The position numbers and the translations under genes are program-made. Of a DNA stretch of 64,000 bases, positions 16,545 to 24,480 are shown piece after piece. Every line of letters starts with the position of its first letter. Position 1 is the stretch's first letter. Below the pieces are notes generated by a model. That model made no database searches. It saw only the letters and a list, made by a program, of their open reading frames with translations, and was not told the origin of the DNA. The stretch spans positions 500,369-564,368 of the forward strand of contig NZ_NGNR01000001.1 in the NCBI RefSeq assembly GCF_002198115.1, given 5' to 3'. Origin of the DNA: Robiginitalea sediminis. GTDB taxonomy: Bacteria > Bacteroidota > Bacteroidia > Flavobacteriales > Flavobacteriaceae.

Positions 16545-18387
16545 TCGTCGTGAGGATTCCCACCAGGGTGTCTCCTTCCAAAACCGGAAGCGAGCTGATC
16601 CCGTGGGCTTGCATAAGGCTGCGGGCTTCTTCGGCAGAAGCGTCCCTCCCGATGGTAATCGGGTCGGACCGCATCAGGTCCCGGATACCGGTGTGATAGA
16701 TTTCGGGTTTCTCGGATATTTCGGAAACATCGGCCCAACTGAGCAGGCCGGTGAGGCGGTTTCGCGTGTCCAGAACAGGCAGGTGGTGGAAGTGGTTCCA
16801 TTTCATGATGGCCACTACCAGGGCCGCACTGTCCTCTTCCTGGGCCGTGACGATGCGCGTGCTCATCAGGTCGGAGACCCGCGGGGCCTTCAGGTGGTCC
16901 GGGGATTGCCCGCGACAGGTGTTTTTCCAGGCATCTACGGGATAGCCCTTAAAAGCCCGCTCGAATAGGCAACAGGTGAGTTTCCGGAGCGCCTCCGGGG
17001 CGTTGAGGTCGCGACGCAGTTGGCGGTAGGTCTGTACCATCCATTCCGAGCCGTTGTGGCTCCGGATGCGGTTTTCAATAACCTTCAGGTAGCGTTCGGC
17101 ATCCTTCCGGTCTACCCCGGCCCGGTCCAGTCCCTGGTAGGCCATGGGCAGGAAGAAGTCGAGTAACAGCTCCCGGGCCGGAACAATTTTACCGTCCCAG
17201 TGGAACTGTGCCCCCATCCCGTAGCGGGCCGCATTGAAAAAGTTCTTTTTGGCATCCCTGAAATCCATCTTGCCGGCAATGTCTTCCCAGGCTTTGGGCC
17301 GGCCGTACATAATGCCCACCCACAGCATCATGTTGGCTATTTCGTCTGAAGTTGTGGGTCCTGAAGGCAGGTATCGGTTCTCAATACGCAGGTGGGGAAC
17401 CCCATTGCCGCGTCCGTAGCAGAGCCGGTTCCATGGGTAGACCGTCCCATTGTGCAGGTTCAGGGCTTCCAGTTTGGGGGTCTCCCCCGCCTGGAGTTGC
17501 TCCAAACTGTTTTGGTCTTCGAAATCCGTGGAGATCAGGCTCCGGAAGCGCACGATGGATTTTTTGAAAAAGTCTGCGGCCGTGCCCGAAGCCCATGCTG
17601 TTCCAAAACCCACCCGCGGCTCCCGCTCGTTGAGCAGGAAGGTGCTGCGGCGTGTATCCACACTTTGGGTAAAGAGGGCGATCCGGGTCTCCTCCCAGAG
17701 CTCCCGCCCCATGAGCATGGGGGAATTGGTGCTGATGCTCAGGACAGGGCCCGAAATGGCCTGGGCCCAGTTATAGGTGTCTGCAAAGGTATCCGGGTCT
17801 ATCTGCAAATGGGCCTGGAAACTGGTGTTGCACCCCTCGTACATAATGGAATCGTGGTGCAGGTTAACCTCATCGACCCCTTTAATCTTGACTTCCACAT
17901 CTGCCTCCCGCACCTTCTTGATGGCGTTGTTAAGGGTCTTGTACCGGTTGGCCGGGGTCATATAGTCGTCGGAAAGGTGGCGGGTTCCTATAGTGGGCAG
18001 AATCCCGGTAAGTACAATGTTGTTCCGGTGTTTCTCCGCCACCGACTGGGCATAATTAAGCAGGCGGTTGAGTTGCTCGTGCATCTGGCTGAAACAGGTC
18101 CCCTTAAGGGGTAGGGGGTCCAGGTTGGCTTCAAGGTTGTAGCGGGTAAGCTCGGAGGTGAAATGTGGGTCCTCGATGTCCTTGAGCACTTCCACGGCCT
18201 GGGTGGAGGGTTCCCAGTGGTCGGTAACCAGGCAGAACTCCTGTTCGGCCCCTATGTGCATCTGGCTCCGGTCAATAAGGCCTTGCTCCAGCATTTGCTC
18301 GAGGGCCGCAATATCCGTCAGAAGGCGGTGGAAATAGCGCTCGCGCTCCTCCTGCCCGTCTAACGGTTTAACTGCCATGGTTCCCAT
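16531..18387 (-). CDS. Glutamate-cysteine-ligase-family (GCS2) protein fused to two CBS domains
   Basis: The 618-residue protein has a GCS2/YbdK-like carboxylate-amine ligase domain over about residues 15-480. Marks are HIGAEQEFCLV (ATP/Mg Glu pair), RYNLEANLDPL, the metal-site HHDSIMYEGCNTSFQAHLQ, LSISTNSPML and PHLRIENRYLPSGPT. Two CBS modules follow: VSDLMSTRIVTAQEED to LSWADV (about 500-550) and IRDLMRSDPITIG to TTNDF (about 570-617). The first half should join glutamate to an amine or thiol with ATP. Paired CBS domains commonly bind adenine nucleotides, implying energy-state control. The true amine substrate is unknown. A second in-frame ATG lies 9 bases downstream. It is divergent from rnpA across a palindrome at 18469. 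Confidence 0.85.
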   Translation of the reverse strand: MGTMAVKPLDGQEERERYFHRLLTDIAALEQMLEQGLIDRSQMHIGAEQEFCLVTDHWEPSTQAVEVLKDIEDPHFTSELTRYNLEANLDPLPLKGTCFSQMHEQLNRLLNYAQSVAEKHRNNIVLTGILPTIGTRHLSDDYMTPANRYKTLNNAIKKVREADVEVKIKGVDEVNLHHDSIMYEGCNTSFQAHLQIDPDTFADTYNWAQAISGPVLSISTNSPMLMGRELWEETRIALFTQSVDTRRSTFLLNEREPRVGFGTAWASGTAADFFKKSIVRFRSLISTDFEDQNSLEQLQAGETPKLEALNLHNGTVYPWNRLCYGRGNGVPHLRIENRYLPSGPTTSDEIANMMLWVGIMYGRPKAWEDIAGKMDFRDAKKNFFNAARYGMGAQFHWDGKIVPARELLLDFFLPMAYQGLDRAGVDRKDAERYLKVIENRIRSHNGSEWMVQTYRQLRRDLNAPEALRKLTCCLFERAFKGYPVDAWKNTCRGQSPDHLKAPRVSDLMSTRIVTAQEEDSAALVVAIMKWNHFHHLPVLDTRNRLTGLLSWADVSEISEKPEIYHTGIRDLMRSDPITIGRDASAEEARSLMQAHGISSLPVLEGDTLVGILTTNDFT

Positions 18388-18468
18388 GTAACTGCGGTTT
18401 TAGAGGTGGCACCGGTTACCCACCGGACCCGTAATGGGCAATTTACATCCTCACCAGACGGTTTAATA

Positions 18469-18480
18469 TGATAATTATCA
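18469..18480. promoter_or_regulatory. 12-base perfect palindrome, possible operator
   Basis: TGATAATTATCA is a perfect palindrome in the gap between the divergent GCS2-CBS gene and rnpA, five bases before the TTG box of the rnpA promoter. Its half-sites resemble Fur/GATAAT-type operator halves with a shortened centre. The regulator is unknown. Confidence 0.4.
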
Positions 18481-18485
18481 CCCGC

Positions 18486-18513
18486 TTGTGCCCTGGAAAT
18501 ATTGCTATTTTTG
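18486..18513 (+). promoter_or_regulatory. rnpA promoter
   Basis: TTG (18486-18488), 17 bases, then TATTTTTG (18506-18513) is a full Bacteroidota primary-sigma promoter. Transcription would begin near 18519, which makes in-frame starts before 18526 unlikely. Confidence 0.7.
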
Positions 18514-18525
18514 GGCATGGACTCC

Positions 18526-18903
18526 ATGCGCTTCCCCAAATCTGAAAAGCTCACCCACAAAGCATTGTGGGAGGCGGCATTCCTCGAGGGGAAAACCGTT
18601 AAGGCCTATCCCTTAAGACTGAGCTTCCTCCCTGCGGAAATGCCCCCTGGGGTACGCTGCCAGGCCGGCTTTGCCGTTCCGAAACGGAAATTCAGGAACG
18701 CCACCGACCGGAACAGGATCAAACGCATCATGCGGGAGGCGTACCGCAAGGAGAAGGGCCGGCTTTTTAACAATACGAAAGGACAGTATGCGTTGGTATT
18801 TTTATACCTTGGAAAAGAGCTGCCCGAGTCCCGGATTGTTGAAAAGCGCATGCGGGAAGTGCTGGGAAAAATTGAATCGTATGAAGAAGCTGTTGAAGAC
18901 TAG
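18526..18903 (+). CDS. rnpA: Ribonuclease P protein component
   Basis: The 125-residue basic protein is the RNase P protein subunit, which assists the P RNA in 5' tRNA maturation. It shows AGFAVPKRKFRNATDRNRIKR, containing the RNR motif (RNRIKRIMREAYR), and the C-terminal VFLYLGKE strand. The frame is open from 18502 (TTG) with ATGs at 18517 and 18526. The promoter at 18486-18513 places the transcript start near 18519, so 18526 (MRFPKSEKL) is favoured. There is no rpmH next door, unlike many bacteria. The 3' end overlaps the S41 peptidase gene by 23 bases. Confidence 0.9.
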   Translation: MRFPKSEKLTHKALWEAAFLEGKTVKAYPLRLSFLPAEMPPGVRCQAGFAVPKRKFRNATDRNRIKRIMREAYRKEKGRLFNNTKGQYALVFLYLGKELPESRIVEKRMREVLGKIESYEEAVED

Positions 18904-20509
18904 AGTGCTGGTGCCCGTGGCCGCACTCCTCATTTTTGCAGGGACCACTGCCTTTAAAACCGACTTTTTTGAGGTTGCCAAACAAATCGAGATTTTCACC
19001 ACCCTGTTCAAGGAGCTGAACATGAACTACGTGGATGAAACCAACCCGGCAGCCCTCATGGATACTGCCATAAAAAACATGCTTTCGGAGCTGGACCCCT
19101 ACACGGTGTTCCTCAATGAACAGGATGTGGAGGCTTACAAAATCAGCAACGCCGGGGAGTACTCCGGCATAGGCGCCCTGGTGCGGTCCTACGACGACCG
19201 CCTGGTGGTTGTAGAGCCCTACAAGGGGTATCCGGCGGACCTGGCCGGCCTGAAAGCAGGCGATGAGATCATCCGTATCGGGGATGTGGATGTGGCCGAT
19301 TTCAGGGATGACGCCGTGGAGCTGCTCAAAGGAGCTTCGGATTCGAAGGTTGCCGTTACCTACCGCCGGCAGGGGGAGGTGCGCACTGCGGAGGTCTCCC
19401 GCTCCGGGATTGAGGTGGACGCCGTTCCCTTTTACCGCATGGCCGACGCCAAAACTGGGTATATCGTGCTGTCCCGCTTTAACTCCAAGGCCTCGGCACA
19501 GACCCGTGAAGCCCTTCAGGATTTGAAAGGGCAGGGAGCCGAGCGCATTATTCTGGATTTGCGCAACAACCCGGGCGGGCTGTTGAGCGAAGCTGTGAAT
19601 GTGACCAACCTGTTTGTTCCCAAAGGGGAGCTGATTGTAACCACCAAATCCAAGGTGAAGAAATTCAATCAAACCTACAAGACCCGAAACCAGGCCGAAG
19701 ACACGGAAATCCCGCTCGTAGTCCTGGTCAATGGCCGCAGCGCTTCGGCAAGCGAAATCGTCTCCGGGAGCCTGCAGGACCTGGACCGGGCCGTGGTCAT
19801 CGGCGCGCGCAGCTTCGGTAAAGGCCTGGTGCAACGGCCCCTGAAGCTTACCTATGGCACCCAGCTCAAAGTAACCATAAGCCGTTACTACACCCCTTCC
19901 GGACGCTGCATCCAGGCCCTGGACTACTGGAACCGGGACGAAAGCGGGAAGGCGGTACGAAATACGGATTACCAGGAATTCCGCACCCGAAATGGCCGGA
20001 AGGTCACAGACGGGGGCGGGGTGGTTCCGGATGTCGAGATCGCGGAAATGCAGGCCAATGACCTTACCCGGGCCCTGGTGGACAACCATGTGGTCTTCGA
20101 CTACGCCACCCGTTTTTACTACAACAACACCCTGGAAAATCCGGACTCCTTCGAGCTGAGTCCTGAACAGTACAACGACTTTGTGGCCTTTGTAGGCCAG
20201 AGCGATTTCAATTTCGAAACCAAGACCGAAACCGCCCTGCGCCAGGCCCTTACAGCCCGGGAATCCCTTGTCTTTAACGAGGCTGTAGAACAGGATTTCC
20301 GCAAGTTGCTCCTGCAAATCGAAAAGCGCAAAACAGAGGCGTTGCAGACCTATTCCACTGAAATTTCGAGGGAACTGGAAGATGAAATCATTACCCGATA
20401 CCACTACCGGGAAGGGCTCTATGAATCCCTGCTCAGCCGGGACCCGGCCATCCTCACCGCCCGGGAACTGCTAGGAAACCCCCAGCAATATGCCAAAATC
20501 CTACAGTAG
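18881..20509 (+). CDS. C-terminal processing peptidase (S41, CtpA-like) with PDZ domain
   Basis: The 542-residue protein starts with a signal anchor (VLVPVAALLIFAGTTA). It has a PDZ domain at about 90-180 (SGIGALV, then YPADLAGLKAGDEIIRIGDVDV) and the S41 core with SRFNSKASAQT, LDLRNNPGGLL, the nucleophile Ser in NGRSASASEIVSG and the general-base Lys in GARSFGKGLVQ. It would cleave periplasmic proteins near their C-termini. A C-terminal helical tail (KRKTEALQTYSTEISREL) is typical of Bacteroidota forms. The start at 18881 lies inside rnpA; the frame open further upstream is a shadow of rnpA. Overlap of 20 bases with the next gene implies translational coupling. Confidence 0.92.
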   Translation: MKKLLKTRVLVPVAALLIFAGTTAFKTDFFEVAKQIEIFTTLFKELNMNYVDETNPAALMDTAIKNMLSELDPYTVFLNEQDVEAYKISNAGEYSGIGALVRSYDDRLVVVEPYKGYPADLAGLKAGDEIIRIGDVDVADFRDDAVELLKGASDSKVAVTYRRQGEVRTAEVSRSGIEVDAVPFYRMADAKTGYIVLSRFNSKASAQTREALQDLKGQGAERIILDLRNNPGGLLSEAVNVTNLFVPKGELIVTTKSKVKKFNQTYKTRNQAEDTEIPLVVLVNGRSASASEIVSGSLQDLDRAVVIGARSFGKGLVQRPLKLTYGTQLKVTISRYYTPSGRCIQALDYWNRDESGKAVRNTDYQEFRTRNGRKVTDGGGVVPDVEIAEMQANDLTRALVDNHVVFDYATRFYYNNTLENPDSFELSPEQYNDFVAFVGQSDFNFETKTETALRQALTARESLVFNEAVEQDFRKLLLQIEKRKTEALQTYSTEISRELEDEIITRYHYREGLYESLLSRDPAILTARELLGNPQQYAKILQ

Positions 20510-21431
20510 GCGGACCCTCTCCGCCCTTTTAACTGCTTTACTGCTCGGGTTCGGGCTCTCGGCCCAAAAAGACCCCGGGGTATCCCTGGTGGTCCTCGGA
20601 AACGTGCAGGACGGGGGCTCGCCCCATATTGGGTGTGTCCGTGAGTGTTGCGCCGGACTTACCCCGGCCAAGGCCGACGACCGCCGCGTGGTTTCCCTTG
20701 GGCTCGTAGACCACGGCCAGGGGCAAACCTACCTTTTCGAAGCTACCCCGGACATAGGCGCCCAACTGCGTGACTTACGGGAATACTCAGGGACGCCCCT
20801 GCCCGCGGGTATTTTTCTGACCCATGCGCATATTGGCCACTACGCCGGCCTGCAGTTCCTCGGAAGGGAGGCGCTTAATGCCCCGGGCGTACCGGTATAT
20901 GCGCTCCCCAGGATGGAAAGCTACCTTCGGGAAAACGGCCCGTGGGGGCAGCTGGTTTCCCTGGGAAATATCGCCCTGCGCCCCCTGGGTCTGAAAAATC
21001 CCATTGCCCTTGGGCCGGATATCCAGGTGGAGGCCATTGCCGTGCCGCACCGGGACGAGTATTCGGAAACGGCGGGGTTCCTGATACGGGGCCCTTCCAA
21101 AAGCGCCCTCTTCATCCCGGATATCGACAAATGGGAACGGTGGGGGGAATCCCTGTCCGCCATCCTTGCCGAAGTAGACTACGCATTTTTAGACGCCACC
21201 TTTTACGATGCCGTCGAAGTGGGCTACCGGGATATCTCCGAAATCCCCCACCCCCTGGTAACCGAAACCCAATCCCTTTTGCAGGACCTGCCCCCCGGGG
21301 AAAAGGCAAAGGTCTATTTTATCCACATGAATCACACCAACCCCCTGCTCGATGCCTCCAGCCCTGAAACACGCCAAACAGAACAGGCGGGGTACCACGT
21401 AGCGCGCCGGGGTCAAACTTTCTCCCTCTGA
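20490..21431 (+). CDS. Exported PqqB-like metallo-beta-lactamase-fold protein
   Basis: The 313-residue protein has a signal peptide (LSALLTALLLGFGLSAQ) followed by a PqqB-type MBL domain. The N-terminal VLGNVQDGGSPHIGC plus the neighbouring cysteines (CVRECC) resemble the DGGxPQ and Cys cluster of PqqB. The metal motif THAHIGHYAGLQFLG keeps three His but has Gly where HxHxDH has Asp. Later ligands may be His in AVPHRDEYSE, Asp in FIPDIDKWE and His in HMNHTNP. PqqB itself is cytoplasmic, so an exported form points to another oxidation or hydrolysis role. It is one gene away from a PQQ dehydrogenase. The next ATG follows its stop directly. Confidence 0.75.
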   Translation: MPKSYSRRTLSALLTALLLGFGLSAQKDPGVSLVVLGNVQDGGSPHIGCVRECCAGLTPAKADDRRVVSLGLVDHGQGQTYLFEATPDIGAQLRDLREYSGTPLPAGIFLTHAHIGHYAGLQFLGREALNAPGVPVYALPRMESYLRENGPWGQLVSLGNIALRPLGLKNPIALGPDIQVEAIAVPHRDEYSETAGFLIRGPSKSALFIPDIDKWERWGESLSAILAEVDYAFLDATFYDAVEVGYRDISEIPHPLVTETQSLLQDLPPGEKAKVYFIHMNHTNPLLDASSPETRQTEQAGYHVARRGQTFSL

Positions 21432-22301
21432 ATGGATGCCGCGCAGCTAAACGGCCCTGTGGCCGAGGCTTTGGGGTACCCCGTAAAAGCGATTCGTAGG
21501 GTAAGCGGGGGCGATATCGCGCAGGCCTTTCGGGTTGAGACGACCAAAGGCACCTGTTTCCTGAAAGTGTTGGAGGGAACTAATGCGAGGCAAGCCCTGG
21601 AAGCTGAGAAAGACGGGCTACTGGCCCTGGGGCGGAGTGGAATCATCCGGACACCCGAAATAGTAGGCCTGCACCCCCTGGAGGGGGGCTGGGGCCTGTT
21701 CCTGGAATTTATCCCTTCCCGCCAGGGAAGTGCTGCGGAGTTCAGGGATTTCGGCCGCAGACTCGCCGCCCTGCATTCAGAAGAGGCCGCCGCCTTCGGA
21801 TGGGAGCGGAACACGTATATAGGTCCCCTCCTCCAGGAGAACGGTCCGCAGCAAAACTGGGCCCGGTTCTATACCCACAAGCGGCTGATGCCCCAGTACC
21901 ACAGTGCACTTGCCCAAGGGCTCCTCGGCACCGGCGACCTTCCGGGGCCGGAGCATGTTGTCCGCTGGCTGGAAGGGCATACGGCAGAGGTGCGGCCTTC
22001 CCTGCTCCACGGTGACCTCTGGGCTGGTAATTTCCTGTTTTCCGAACAAGGGGATGCGGTCCTGATTGACCCCGCTGTTTATGCCGGGCATTCGGAAGTG
22101 GACCTCGCCATGACCAGGCTCTTTGGCGGGTTTCCACCGGACTTCTACCAGGGCTACCACGAGGTCCTTCCGGCCCAACCCGGCCTGGAAGAGCGTTTGC
22201 CCGCCTATCAGTTATACTACCTTTTGGTCCATCTGAACCTCTTTGGGGGCGCTTACCGCGAGGGGGTGCGCCAGATCGGAAGCCGGCTCTTCGGGCTGTA
22301 G
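21432..22301 (+). CDS. Fructosamine-3-kinase-family protein
   Basis: The 289-residue cytoplasmic protein has the aminoglycoside-phosphotransferase-like kinase fold of the fructosamine kinase family. The nucleotide loop VSGGDIAQAFRVET is followed by TCFLKVLEG (Lys), a Glu in ALEAEKDGL, FLEFIPSR (hinge), the catalytic LLHGDLWAGNFLFS (HGDLxxxN) and the metal motif LIDPAVYAGHSEVDLAM. These enzymes phosphorylate ketoamines on glycated proteins so that the sugar falls off. ATG directly follows the previous stop, so it is in the rnpA-S41-PqqB-like run. A 37-base gap separates it from the sugar-type PQQ dehydrogenase, a fitting context for sugar and glycation chemistry. Confidence 0.88.
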   Translation: MDAAQLNGPVAEALGYPVKAIRRVSGGDIAQAFRVETTKGTCFLKVLEGTNARQALEAEKDGLLALGRSGIIRTPEIVGLHPLEGGWGLFLEFIPSRQGSAAEFRDFGRRLAALHSEEAAAFGWERNTYIGPLLQENGPQQNWARFYTHKRLMPQYHSALAQGLLGTGDLPGPEHVVRWLEGHTAEVRPSLLHGDLWAGNFLFSEQGDAVLIDPAVYAGHSEVDLAMTRLFGGFPPDFYQGYHEVLPAQPGLEERLPAYQLYYLLVHLNLFGGAYREGVRQIGSRLFGL

Positions 22302-22338
22302 CGGCAAAATCCATACATTTAGGGAAAATAGCCGCCCA

Positions 22339-24480
22339 ATGACCCTCCTTCATTCCCGTATTTGGTTTTTGGCCATTCCCGCACTGGTGTTGGTGTCCTG
22401 TTCGCCCAATTCCGAAAGCCAACGTTCCGGGTCCGATGCCTATGTTACCTGGTCCAGTTACCTGGGGGACGACGGGCGCAGCCATTTCAGCACCCTCGAC
22501 GGGATTACCCCTGAAAACGTGACCCGCCTGGAAGTGGCCTGGACCTACCAGAGCCCGGACTTCGGGCAAATGCAGATGAGCCCCCTGGTGGTCGATACTG
22601 TGTTGTACGGGGTAACTGCTGCGCTACGTGCCTTTGCCCTGGATGCGCGCACAGGGGAACCGCTCTGGGTCTTTGGGAACAGCCTTAAGGTGTGGCACTC
22701 CACCAGCAGGGGCGTGAGCTATTGGAGGGATGGGGAAGACCGGCGTATTTTCTACACCATGGGGTCGGACCTGTGGGCGCTGGACGCCGGTACCGGCAAG
22801 CCCATCTCCACCTTCGGGGATCACGGCAAAATTGACCTTCGTTCCGGCCTGCCGGAATCGGCCCGGGAGAAGTTCGTGATTTCCAATACGCCGGGGACCA
22901 TTTTCAAAGACCTGATCATTATGCCGCTGCGGGTATCGGAAAGTACGGGGGCGCCTCCCGGCGATATAATGGCCTTTAATGTACGCACCGGCGCCCTGGA
23001 GTGGGTCTTCCATACTCTTCCGGGTGTTGGGCAGCCCGGGAGCGAGACCTGGGGCACCACAGATGTTCGGAACAACCCCCTGGTGGGGGCGGCCAACAAC
23101 TGGGCCGGGATGGCGGTAGACCCGGAGCGGGAACTCCTGTTTGTGCCCACCGGATCTGCCGCCCCGGACTTCTATGGGGGGGTCCGCAACGGCCAGAACC
23201 TCTATGCCAATACCCTCCTGGCCCTGGATGCGAATACAGGCAGCCTAAAATGGCATTTTCAATTTACCCACCACGACATCTGGGACCGGGACCCCCCTGC
23301 TCCCCCCAACCTGATAACCGTGGAGCGCAGTGGTCGGAAAATCCCGGCCGTGGCCCAGGTCACCAAACAAGGTTATGTGTACGTTTTTCACCGGGAAACC
23401 GGGGAGCCTTTATTCGAGATAGAAGAGCGACCCGTGCCGGCTTCGACGCTTGCTGGGGAATCGGCCTGGCCCACCCAACCACTTCCGGTTAAACCGGCGC
23501 CCTTTGCCCGCCAATCCCAGAACATGGGTCCGGAAGACATCAGCCCCTATGCGCCGGACCAGGACTCCCTGCTGGCGCTTATGGAGCAGGCCGATAAACG
23601 CCAATACGCCCCCCCGGGGCTGGACCCGGTATTCCTCCTGCCCGGATACGACGGGGCTGCCGAATGGGGCGGAGCCGGGGCAGATCCGGAGCGCGGAATC
23701 CTCTATGTCAATTCCAATGAAATGGCCTGGATCCTGCAGATGCGGCAGACCCCTGCACAAACTGCGGATCTGCCCCGGGGCGAGCAGGCCTACCAGACCT
23801 ACTGTGCCATTTGCCACCAGGCAGACCGAAGCGGGATGCAGGCCAGCGGGTACCCCTCCCTCCTGGGGCTGGGCGGAAAATTCACCCCGGAACAAATTGG
23901 GGAGCAGATTACCAGGGGCAAGGGAATGATGCCAGGCTTCCCTCAAATAAACGAAGCAGACAAGGAGGCCCTTATTGCCTTTTTGCTAGAGCAGGAAGAC
24001 AAGAAGGAGGTAGCTGAAAGCTCCGGGGAAGGAAGCAGCCTCCCGCCCCTGCCCTACCAGCACACGGGGTATCACAAGTTTTTGGATGCCAATGGCCTTC
24101 CTGGCATAGACCCTCCTTGGGGGACCCTTCATGCCATAGACCTCAACTCTGGGGAATACCTCTGGAGCACCACTCTCGGGGACACCCCTGAGCTGAAAGC
24201 CGAAGGGCACCCTCCCACTGGGTGCGAGAACTACGGGGGCCCGGTCATAACCGAAAACGGCCTGTTGTTTATTGCAGCCACCAAGGACGGGTTTTTCCGC
24301 GCCTTTAACCGGCACACCGGGCAGTTGCTCTGGGAGGTGGAACTCCCGGCGGCCTCCTTTGCCACCCCGGCCCTGTACGCCGCAGGAGGAAAAACCTATA
24401 TTGCCCTGGCTTGCGGGGGCGAAAAACTGGGCACCCCTGCCGGAAATACGATTGTTGCATTTAGTATCCCTGAACCATGA
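22339..24480 (+). CDS. PQQ-dependent dehydrogenase (glucose-dehydrogenase type) with embedded cytochrome c domain
   Basis: The 713-residue protein has a lipoprotein signal (ALVLVSC) and an eight-bladed quinoprotein propeller with blade motifs AFALDARTGEPLWVFG, LWALDAGTGKPISTFGDHG, LLALDANTGSLKWHFQ and FNRHTGQLLWEVELP. HHDIWDRDPPAPPN and CENYGGP are marks of membrane glucose-dehydrogenase relatives. A cytochrome c domain sits inside the propeller at about residues 475-560: heme site CAICHQ at 489-493 and a likely axial Met in GKGMMPGFP. Blades resume after it. It would oxidise a sugar or alcohol in the periplasm and pass electrons to its own heme. ATG 22339 is chosen because it starts the signal peptide. 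Its stop overlaps the next ATG (ATGA). Confidence 0.88.
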   Translation: MTLLHSRIWFLAIPALVLVSCSPNSESQRSGSDAYVTWSSYLGDDGRSHFSTLDGITPENVTRLEVAWTYQSPDFGQMQMSPLVVDTVLYGVTAALRAFALDARTGEPLWVFGNSLKVWHSTSRGVSYWRDGEDRRIFYTMGSDLWALDAGTGKPISTFGDHGKIDLRSGLPESAREKFVISNTPGTIFKDLIIMPLRVSESTGAPPGDIMAFNVRTGALEWVFHTLPGVGQPGSETWGTTDVRNNPLVGAANNWAGMAVDPERELLFVPTGSAAPDFYGGVRNGQNLYANTLLALDANTGSLKWHFQFTHHDIWDRDPPAPPNLITVERSGRKIPAVAQVTKQGYVYVFHRETGEPLFEIEERPVPASTLAGESAWPTQPLPVKPAPFARQSQNMGPEDISPYAPDQDSLLALMEQADKRQYAPPGLDPVFLLPGYDGAAEWGGAGADPERGILYVNSNEMAWILQMRQTPAQTADLPRGEQAYQTYCAICHQADRSGMQASGYPSLLGLGGKFTPEQIGEQITRGKGMMPGFPQINEADKEALIAFLLEQEDKKEVAESSGEGSSLPPLPYQHTGYHKFLDANGLPGIDPPWGTLHAIDLNSGEYLWSTTLGDTPELKAEGHPPTGCENYGGPVITENGLLFIAATKDGFFRAFNRHTGQLLWEVELPAASFATPALYAAGGKTYIALACGGEKLGTPAGNTIVAFSIPEP

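Noticed and set aside
18767-20404. 545-codon frame antisense to the S41 peptidase
   Set aside because: The S41 catalytic motifs lie on the plus strand; the antisense product has no recognisable feature.
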